Shown in pieces: positions 10,603-17,654 of a stretch of 36,490 nt of DNA. The position numbers were made by a program, and so were the translations under genes. The stretch covers positions 743,201 through 779,690 of the forward strand of contig NW_019775469.1 of NCBI RefSeq assembly GCF_001039355.2. Direction: 5' to 3'. This stretch comes from Lingula anatina (lineage: Eukaryota > Brachiopoda > Lingulata > Lingulida > Lingulidae). The notes under the pieces are model-generated. The model saw only the letters and a list, made by a program, of their open reading frames with translations, did no database searches and was not told the DNA's origin. Position 1 is the first letter of the stretch. Each line of letters starts with the position of its first letter.

Positions 10603-11962
10603 TAAATTCGTCCTCGAATTCCCTTTTTTTTTATTACGATATACATTCTCTCTATTTTATTGAATGTAGAAGCACAAGCATTGCATAACTAAAAAACTAT
10701 TTTAAATTTTTAAAATACTGTCATTAGACTTAATAATATGGTATAATATAGATATATATAGTTATATAGTTGACATGAAACAATGAATATATTAGAAAGG
10801 ATAAATAATAATAATCATATTTTGCGATACGCGTGGATGCGTAGTGCATTTTCCTTTATTGTCTTTAATGTGCGGCCCAAGAATACACATGCTGAACTTT
10901 ATTAATAATTTTGTGTAACTTTAACATGTAATTCTCTTATTATGGCTCTGACACATTTTTATAATATCTTCTTAAATACACTACGTTGGATTATAGGGTC
11001 ATGACTCCTTTTCGAATATACAGCCATCATCACCATCATTGTGACCAGCACATTGTCCGTGGTGAAAATCTGCATTTCGTTTGTTATTATCATCCATACT
11101 GTAGTGTTTTCCTTTATGGTTGTGAATAACCACTATTTATAATACATTTACGTACATCCACAATTTGTTGATATTCAAAAACAATAATTCCTTTAAAAAT
11201 TTATGTTTGTTGTTCCATGTCATCTTAATTCCAATACATTAATTTGCATGCAATTTAGTCTACTGCTAATAATATATCGTTATAAAGTGTATAAAGTCTA
11301 AGGTAACAACAATATACTTACATGTATATTATTTAATAGTAATCCTTAACATATTACGCAATATGTCAATGACATTTAAATCATTAACCATTTGTCAAGG
11401 ATATAATGTTTTATAATTTGAATAATTAAATTAAAGTTCATTCAATGAAAATAATGTTTATTCTGCATCATTTACAACAAAATAAACGTCTAGTCCGTGT
11501 TTGTGACTATTATTGTGAATAAATGTCCACAGTTTCCTGTATATTCACTAATATCCAATTGGACATCTCCACTTATATTTCCATTATAAATCATTCATAA
11601 ATGTCAATTAAATATGAAATTATGTCATATTCATTCACTGAATAATTCATTGTGACAATATTAAGAATATAATATACGTATATGTATGTACATTAAAAGT
11701 CAATGTTCATTTGTTCCAACATTTTGTCTCTGGAACAGAGTTCATTACATTTCATGTAAAATCAGTTCATTTCATTTCAATGTCATATGTCCATCTGAAT
11801 TTATTAATTATTGGTACATTCCATACACATAAACACATTTAACATAAATAATATTTCTAAATACAAACTGTCGTACACACATCATGAATGCAATTGCTAT
11901 GCTCCGTAATTTTACTATGCCGTTCTTTTAAAATTTGATGGTTTGAGAATATCAAGTTATAT
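10603..11962. other. 1.36-kb ORF-free region between env stop and PPT
   Basis: Very AT-rich, no ORF of 60 codons on either strand, many short 'CATTAC/GATATACA' echoes of the LTR near its left end (for example ATTACGATATACA at about 10634-10646). In the element's orientation this is an unusually long 3' UTR. No RT, integrase or accessory ORF relic was recognised. Confidence 0.5.
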
Positions 11963-12937
11963 TTAAGATTCTAATTTCGATCCGGTGCACGTTGGTGGAC
12001 AATATCGAATGTAGGATAACATTCCAGCATGTTTAATGGCTAAAAATTTGTAAAATTCGCGATCAATAGTTTTGTTTAATTGTATTGCTTTTATAAACGA
12101 AATCGGAACACGTGCTGGTAGTTGTATTGTCTGACCAGTTACGTAGTTTGTTATCACCAAATCGTGCCAATCAATCAATAAATTTGATCTAATTTTACCT
12201 TCAATTTGCAAAATATCAGAGATCTGCGTCATATGAAAATGCCAGGAATGAGGACTGCCATTCAGTTGAATAATAGGAATGGTAATGCATCGTTGGTCAT
12301 TGGCAATTTCTAAAATAAGAAGTGCCTTGTGGAAGATGCATAATTTCTTAATAATTTTATCTCGTATCCAAACTATAGCCAAAATTACACAAACACATGC
12401 AATTAGAAATGTTATGAAGGAATATGGATCATCACAAGTTGTTTGTACTTCATAATTAATTTTTGTAGTTGTACCCAATATCCATGTTAGTACAGTTGGC
12501 ATCGTTTCACCTGTATTAACATTTTTAAGGGTCATCACTGTTAACGTTAAAATGCGAATCTTGATACATAAGTAGATCACAACGAGCATAATCGCACTCG
12601 AAACTGCTAAGGAAATCCAAACTAAAAATTGTTTTGAATTTGATGGAAGCAAAATCTCATTTGCTGCAATAGCATCTGCCATTGAAGAATACATTCTTTC
12701 ATTGTGTTTTGCTGCTTGAGCTAGTTTTCTTAAATTCAAATGGTCTTTCATATCCTGCGCTAAAAATTTCGAAAAATCTTGTTGGTACATGTGTAATCTG
12801 GAAGAATTAGTATCAAGGGGTTGAGAAAAGAAATCATTACGTTGATATTTCTTTATTGGAATAAAAATATTGCTGTAAACCAAGATTAACAGGGTGTAAT
12901 TTTGTAATTGATGTATCATTCTTGCAATCATAAACAC
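11963..12937 (-). CDS. Env-like glycoprotein, C-terminal part (shifted frame)
   Basis: 324 codons in the frame shifted by one from the upstream ORF. The first 30 or so residues are an out-of-frame reading of the overlap; the real continuation starts after it. A predicted helical stretch ('LAQDMKDHLNLRKLAQAAKH') precedes a strong membrane segment ('FLVWISLAVSSAIMLVVIYL'). A second hydrophobic segment ('SFITFLIACVCVILAIVWI') and a basic residue cluster follow. The last 110 residues are a cytoplasm-like tail of mixed composition with cysteines near the end ('CPPTCTGSKLES'). This is the transmembrane-subunit layout of a class I-type fusion glycoprotein (inference). The ATG at 12937 is probably not used in vivo. 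The pair is one gene broken once, or expressed by frameshifting. Confidence 0.6.
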   Translation of the reverse strand: MFMIARMIHQLQNYTLLILVYSNIFIPIKKYQRNDFFSQPLDTNSSRLHMYQQDFSKFLAQDMKDHLNLRKLAQAAKHNERMYSSMADAIAANEILLPSNSKQFLVWISLAVSSAIMLVVIYLCIKIRILTLTVMTLKNVNTGETMPTVLTWILGTTTKINYEVQTTCDDPYSFITFLIACVCVILAIVWIRDKIIKKLCIFHKALLILEIANDQRCITIPIIQLNGSPHSWHFHMTQISDILQIEGKIRSNLLIDWHDLVITNYVTGQTIQLPARVPISFIKAIQLNKTIDREFYKFLAIKHAGMLSYIRYCPPTCTGSKLES

Positions 12938-13631
12938 GCGGAGGCAAATAAAAACTATCTAAGGTTAAACCGCAAAAACATGAGTAATGTATCACACAAT
13001 ATTGACAGCCTGGTTGGGAAGTAGTACTTGTAGGGCACTCCACTGTTATATCAGTGATATTATATAACAACAATTTTCCTATTGATAATTCGCGCACGTT
13101 GGGTTGAACGACATTATGCAGAAAACGGAAATTACAAGTTTCAGTGATAACGTCTGAAGGTGACAAGTCAAAAAATAATGCTGTAACACAGGAGAAATGC
13201 GTCGCAGTCCTGAAAGGATACACGAAAGGACATAATTTGACATGATCTCCATGACATTTCTTCCAGGTAGGATTATTCATGGGAAAATAATGTTGTTTAT
13301 CGTGAGAAATAGCCAAATATTTTGGTAGATCCAGTATTTGTGAAGCGTGGTTTGTAGATTGATTTAAAGGAACGGGGAATGTTTTTACTTCATAAACCTC
13401 TAATGTATGGGGATAGGCAGAAATAGGAATTTGTAGGTTAATGAATAATGAATTTTTGTGTTTTCCATATGTAAATTGTCCTTCATTGAAATAATATTTA
13501 GGATTTAAATAAATAACATGTAGCGGATTGATCGATTTCTGTGCTTCCTTTTCAATTTGAATAATAATCTGTTTTAGATGGTCTTGGGAAACCAACAATG
13601 GCGATAATACTAAGGTCAAGTAACATACCAT
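12837..13631 (-). CDS. Env-like glycoprotein, N-terminal part (frame 1)
   Basis: 264 codons. The N-terminus (MVCYLTLVLSPLLVS) looks like a signal peptide. The ectodomain is rich in cysteines, with a C-x2-C...C-x-C cluster at roughly residues 209-219 followed by 'FYLPPRVYDC' and 'HPVNLGLQQYF', a layout I associate with env-like proteins of invertebrate LTR elements. Possible N-glycosylation sites are present (for example NQST, NITD). The frame runs into a stop at 12837 while the continuation of the protein lies in the frame of the next ORF, with which it overlaps by about 100 bp, so an indel or programmed shift separates them. The first codons lie inside the 54-bp inverted repeat (13612-13665). 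Env identity is inferred from architecture, not from a search. Confidence 0.62.
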   Translation of the reverse strand: MVCYLTLVLSPLLVSQDHLKQIIIQIEKEAQKSINPLHVIYLNPKYYFNEGQFTYGKHKNSLFINLQIPISAYPHTLEVYEVKTFPVPLNQSTNHASQILDLPKYLAISHDKQHYFPMNNPTWKKCHGDHVKLCPFVYPFRTATHFSCVTALFFDLSPSDVITETCNFRFLHNVVQPNVRELSIGKLLLYNITDITVECPTSTTSQPGCQYCVIHYSCFCGLTLDSFYLPPRVYDCKNDTSITKLHPVNLGLQQYFYSNKEIST

Positions 13632-13665
13632 TACCTAATAAGAGAATGATTATATTTTGGTAATG
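13612..13665. repeat. 54-bp perfect inverted repeat, env-side arm
   Basis: It is the exact inverse of 13734-13787 inside the upstream LTR (54 of 54 by eye), with a 68-nt spacer. On the minus strand it reads CATTACCAAAATATAATCAT...ATGGTATGTTACTTGACC and contains the env start codon (13629-13631). Confidence 0.9.
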
Positions 13666-14019
13666 TAATAATTCCTCAGCTCTTACACAATGTCTATGAT
13701 TATCCCTTTTTCCGTAACTTTCCATCATTACGTCATTACCAAAATATAATCATTCTCTTATTAGGTAATGGTATGTTACTTGACCTTGGGTCGCCATTTC
13801 TATTAATACGGATTTTTCATTGTATCATCCTGAAGGAATGATAACTATACTCCCTTATTCTTTTGTTATTATTGAACAACACATGCACTTTTAACTCTCT
13901 TACTTACACTGTTTAACCTCTTAACAAATGTATATTGTATCAGTTATGAAAGGTACAATGTATTCATTACGATCACAACTTTGTGTCTGTACTTTTAATC
14001 ATTTTCATTACGATATACA
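13656..14019 (-). repeat. Upstream (5') LTR copy, U3-like part only
   Basis: Direct repeat of 10226-10589. In the minus-strand sense it starts TGTATATCG at 14019 and stops matching at 13656, where env begins 25 bp later. No R-U5, primer-binding site or leader follows. The other arm of the 54-bp inverted repeat lies inside it at 13734-13787. Confidence 0.78.
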
Positions 14020-14040
14020 CCCTCTCTTCAAATAAATTCG
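14020..14040 (-). other. Extra PPT copy upstream of the 5' LTR
   Basis: The same 21 bp that precede the 3' LTR (CGAATTTATTTGAAGAGAGGG) also precede this upstream LTR, after which similarity ends. A normal provirus has host DNA here. The upstream copy therefore derives from a PPT-LTR junction, not from a standard 5' LTR. Confidence 0.75.
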
Positions 14041-14161
14041 ATAGTAAATACGATAGTAATACTCACTGCACGTGGCTGTGATGACAATACAATTAAATCT
14101 AGGAAACCAATCGATTGAGCAATGAGCGGATCTGGTTTCATTATCCTTATAAACCCCCTCT

Positions 14162-14198
<37 letters not shown>

Positions 14199-14875
14199 AC
14201 ACACACACGCAAACACGCGCGCGCACAAACAGCTTTTGATAATAATAAAAAAAATATGAGACTGAAATTTCTTTCAGGTGCGCACGCAAACATTTCAAAA
14301 ATTGTACGCATAATTCCAAACAAAATATATTAAAAATTTACCACATATCCGATCCTAGGTTTCACTTGTCGTATACGATGTCCTATGGTGTCCATGTATT
14401 GCCCATATGCCCCTACTCGTGGGGCGTCCGCCACTTAACTTCAAGGTCATGTGGGGAAAATTGTACGTCGCCTGTACCGAACGTAAGCATGCTAGCCCAT
14501 ATACAACTACAGTACAAAATATACGAAAAATTTGATTTCGATTTCATCGTACTGCGTCTGTGAAAAATGTAGCCTTGGCTGATAATGATAAGAACGCTGA
14601 TAATGATAATCTCTCCAGAGGTGATTTCCGACTTTAGTTCTAGATGCTTGTGTGTAATTTAATATGGTCCACCAAAATGTTCCTGCTTGTATTTGAATTA
14701 ATTTGGTTTTCGATTTTATAAATGTCTCAATTAGACCTATTTTAACTTTTTTCCCTCTTTCGCACGCGTTTTAAACCTCTTAATCTTTCTTGCTACATGT
14801 AACCCAAAATATGAGTGGATATTTCAAATGAGCCATATTCCGCAGTTATTATGCTGTGGGTATTATTTGCTTTTA
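14041..14875. other. Flank of the LTR element; poly-C tract; no gene recognised
   Basis: Apart from the poly-C tract this stretch shows no exon, TIR or ORF I trust. The long glycine- or proline-rich ORFs reported by naive translation at 14008-14333 are products of the poly-C run. Confidence 0.4.
14163..14220. repeat. (C)36 run followed by (CA)n/(GC)n
   Basis: 36 consecutive C at 14163-14198, then alternating CA and CG dinucleotides to about 14224. The exact length in the source genome is doubtful because such runs are hard to sequence. Confidence 0.85.
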
Positions 14876-15354
14876 CAGGGCCGTAGCCTGAGCAAAATGC
14901 CAGGGGGGCAGTAAGGGGACACGAGGGGGCGAACCCCCCAAGGGGGGAGGGTGTGGGAAGGGGTGTCCCCCTCCCACGGTGTGGAAAATTTTAAAAAACT
15001 GTATGTATAATACTGCATTCTGGTGCATTTTAACTGTTATTTATTGCTCAATCAGAAGTCAGAAATTGTGGGTTCACTTTGCCATAAGTACAGTCATTTT
15101 TTCAACACAACACGCCAATTGGACTTTTTGGCATGAACTGAGTTGGCTAAAATCAGTACACCTTTGTAAACAGATTGTTGATTGATTGTCTAGTGGCCAT
15201 GAGTGCATTTTCTCACAGAATTGATACCAACTTTGCAATTATTTTCTTTTTACCTTTGCGATTATTTATTATTATTATTTTTTTTTTGCACCTCAAATCC
15301 CAGGTTGGGCAGCTGCCCCCCCCCCCCCCTGCCCCCCCGGAGGCTACGGCCCTG
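14876..15354. mobile_element. 479-bp non-autonomous hAT-like element, 5-bp TSD
   Basis: Begins CAGGGCCGTAGCC and ends GGCTACGGCCCTG, flanked on both sides by TTTTA (14871-14875 and 15355-15359). G/C-rich subterminal runs (GGGGGG near the left end, CCCCC near the right) are typical of this TIR family. The element at 29078-29250 has the same type of TIR and also a 5-bp TSD. No transposase is present. Confidence 0.78.
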
Positions 15355-15570
15355 TTTTACAGTACAGAGATTAGCCATCTATTTAACCAGGGACGCATCT
15401 TTTAATATCTAGTGAAAAATCAATCTATGGCCCTGGTAGAGGGTAGCCAGAGGCTGCGGTGTGATGATTTTGATGCTGTCTCAACCATGATTGTGACGGA
15501 CTCCACAAATATCAGTCAGTTGTGTTAGTGAAGACATAACGCGAGACGGGGAGGGGGATGAAAGGTTTAN
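15112..15570. repeat. Tandem duplication, unit 1
   Basis: 459-bp unit from CGCCAATTGGAC through the right half of the 14876-15354 element to the 59-bp repeat and GAGACGGGGAGGGG. It is repeated immediately at 15571, and an N at 15570 marks the junction. Confidence 0.8.
15478..15536 (+). repeat. 59-bp repeat with conserved ends, copy 2
   Basis: Same ends as copy 1 (GTCTCAACCATGATTGTGACGG / TTGTGTTAGTGAAGACA) with a different centre. It lies in tandem unit 1. Confidence 0.75.
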
Positions 15571-16030
15571 ACGCCAATTGGACCCTATTTTGCCAATTTT
15601 GGCATGAACTGAGTTGGCTAAAATCAGTACACCTTTGTAAACAGATTGTTGATCGATTGTCTAGTGGCCATGAGTGCATTTTCTCACAGAATTGATACCA
15701 ACTTTGCAATTATTATTTTTTTTTTACCTTATTTATTATTATTATTATTTATTTATTTTTTTTGCACCTCAAATCCCAGGTTGGGCAGCTGCCCCCCCCC
15801 CCTGCCCCCCGGAGGCTACGGCCCTGTTTTACCGTACAGAGATTAGCCATCTTTTTAACCAGAGACGCATCTTTTAATATCTAGTGAAAAATCAATCTAT
15901 GGCCCTGGTAGAGGGTAGCCAGAGGCTGCGGAGTGTTGATTTTGTTGCTGTCTCAACCATGATTGTGACGGACTCCACAAATATCAGTCAATTGTGTTAG
16001 TGAAGACATAACGCAAGAAGGTGAGACGGC
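15571..16030. repeat. Tandem duplication, unit 2
   Basis: Second copy, differing by scattered substitutions and in the lengths of its T/TTA and C runs. It carries a second right TIR end (...GGCTACGGCCCTG to 15825) and a further 59-bp repeat copy (15950-16008). Confidence 0.8.
15950..16008 (+). repeat. 59-bp repeat with conserved ends, copy 3
   Basis: Nearly identical to copy 2; it arose with the tandem duplication. Confidence 0.75.
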
Positions 16031-16426
16031 TGAAAGGATTACAAAGAAATTACCTAATAAGTCATTGGAAATGACAGTATGCTATTTTCGTTTAAATTAG
16101 ATGTCGATGAACCATTCAGTAAATGACAATATGCTATTTTAGTTTAAATTAGATGTCGACGAACCATTCAATAGAGAAAGATTAAAAGAAAATATGTTGA
16201 AGCGGCACAAAAATGATGGAGGGGGGAGGGTATGATGATATTATAAAAGGTTTGGGAGAGTCGGGGAAATTGAGTTTTGAGTGCGTTCGGGTGTTTACTG
16301 ATGTCCTTTAACTTTAACACACCAGGTTATACAAACTTTTACAACTTTTGTCTCTAAAAAACTGTACAGATTAATCCTTTTCACTTATATAACTACCGTA
16401 TGTTTCTACTATAGTATTTCACAAAG

Positions 16427-16591
16427 ATGAACTTTAAAGATGACGTCTATCTAGAAAGAGCGCCATTACTAAAAACGCAGCACTGGGAAATTAACTGGCA
16501 AGGTGTCAACGCTACGTTACATAAAGTGCCGACAGAATCTACGTGGAGTCAAAGTTTGCTATTTTTGAACAAGCCACACAACGGAGACTGA
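16427..16591 (+). CDS. Small ORF, hypothetical 54-residue peptide
   Basis: ATG in a good context (AAAGATGA) to TGA, with balanced composition: MNFKDDVYLERAPLLKTQ... with an 'HWEINWQG' stretch. It is too short to judge and has no recognised family. It could be a first exon (weak donor CAAG|GTGTCA at about 16501) or chance. Confidence 0.22.
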   Translation: MNFKDDVYLERAPLLKTQHWEINWQGVNATLHKVPTESTWSQSLLFLNKPHNGD

Positions 16592-16825
16592 AATATCGGA
16601 GCGCAAAATATGACTTGTTTTAATTATTGATTAAAAATAGGCTGTTAGTAGGCTATGACCAAGTTGTTAAACAGCCGATGAAATTCTTAAAATATTGAAT
16701 GACTCTAAATGGAATTTAATAAATTTCTAAATTGCTTATTTGATTTTTCTATATCATTTTGTAAAGTCAGAGTATTTTATAATAGCAAACTGCTAACAAC
16801 GCGTTACTTTCCAAAGCATAAAAAA

Positions 16826-16828
<3 letters not shown>

Positions 16829-16879
<51 letters not shown>

Positions 16880-16889
16880 CGCGCGCGCG
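16829..16889. repeat. (GT)21(GC)n compound microsatellite
   Basis: Alternating GT to 16870, then alternating GC to 16889. Alternating purine-pyrimidine DNA of this kind can adopt the Z form. Confidence 0.9.
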
Positions 16890-17032
16890 GATCGGGGTGG
16901 AGGGCGTGGGTCTTGCACGGGAATCTTCCTCTCTGACAATTGTCAATGTTGACAGGGTACGTAATGGTCCAGGAGAATAGAGGAAGTGGAGTTACAACAG
17001 GGTTAATGCTACAGTATTTGTCCTCAGAGTCT

Positions 17033-17091
17033 GTCTCAACATGATTGTGACGGCGCCCAATGAATTTCATCATATTGTGCTAGTGAAGACA
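17033..17091 (+). repeat. 59-bp repeat with conserved ends, copy 4
   Basis: GTCTCAAC-ATGATTGTGACGG / TTGTGCTAGTGAAGACA. It has lost one C on the left but gained one in the centre, so the total is still 59 bp. It is not part of the tandem duplication. Confidence 0.72.
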
Positions 17092-17512
17092 GCGATAAAG
17101 TATAGAGGGCGCTGATGTGATAATCTTTTTTATAATTTCTCCGGAGTATCACAATAATTTTTTATATATCACAGTGGCTGGACCTTGGTCATATCTGTTG
17201 CGATGCCAAACCCCCCTCCCGCCTTGCACAAGTATCTTGGTCGCAGTCCATTACAAATCCAAAGTCTCACCTCTTGCACAGCGCCATCTACACTCAACAA
17301 TGTTTACATATGGCGCGTGCAAATGGTGACGCTGAAAAGCCGGAATTTTCATCAAACGTTCTGTACACTGAGTGTCATCTGCCATCAGGGCACTTTTCTT
17401 AGATGGTTTTGTTATATATTCTGTTGGCAAACTTTATCGGTGAGTTCAGGATAAGACATATGAAGTGAAGAACACACATGGTATCGACTGTGTCAGTTGT
17501 GCACTGTTCACA

Positions 17513-17654
17513 TCACAATGCAATGTAGTACGAAACGTATTAGCACTCCTATTGACCTTGTGTTAGCACACTGTGTGTTAGTACAGTCAGTACATATCAG
17601 AATCGTCAATAGGAGTACTAACGCATGAATTTTCGTGCTAGATGCAATGTGCTG
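17513..17654. mobile_element. Palindromic MITE, CTCCTATTGAC family (copy 1)
   Basis: The left arm (17513-17556: CAATGCAATGTAGTACGAAA...CACTCCTATTGAC) pairs with the inverse of the right arm (17606-17654: CATTGCATCTAGCACGAAAATTCATGCGTTAGTACTCCTATTGAC). The arms are imperfect, about 45 bp each, with a 50-bp loop. Related arms recur at 25210-25337. Confidence 0.68.

Larger units (their letters stand above)
10080..14040 (-). mobile_element. Env-only LTR retroelement, gypsy-like ends, no gag/pol
   Basis: The two direct repeats at 10226-10589 and 13656-14019 differ by about three substitutions and one indel over 364 bp. They enclose an env-like gene on the minus strand and an ORF-free 1.37 kb. Read on the minus strand, the left repeat begins TGTATATCG right after a purine tract (TTGAAGAGAGGG) preceded by GAATTCGAGGACGAATTT, an arrangement like the PPT region of Ty3/gypsy elements. 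That fixes orientation: upstream LTR on the right, downstream LTR on the left. No gag, protease, RT, RNase H or integrase motif lies between the repeats. The left boundary is uncertain because the LTR should continue past 10226 into R-U5. No target-site duplication could be assigned. Confidence 0.75.
16031..17032. other. No confident gene; short duplicated motif and microsatellite
   Basis: A roughly 45-bp direct repeat (ATGACAGTATGCTATTTTCGTTTAAATTAGATGTCGATGAACC / ATGACAATATGCTATTTTAGTTTAAATTAGATGTCGACGAACC) lies at about 16071-16170, followed by the small ORF at 16427 and the (GT)n(GC)n tract. Confidence 0.5.

Noticed and set aside
14008-14333. Glycine-rich and proline-rich ORFs on both strands
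   Set aside because: They are translations of the 36-bp poly-C tract; no splice signals or codon bias outside it.
15478-15536. C/D-box snoRNA reading of the repeat (GTGATGA upstream of copy 2)
   Set aside because: The C-box-like motif is not conserved in the other copies and no D box is placed correctly.
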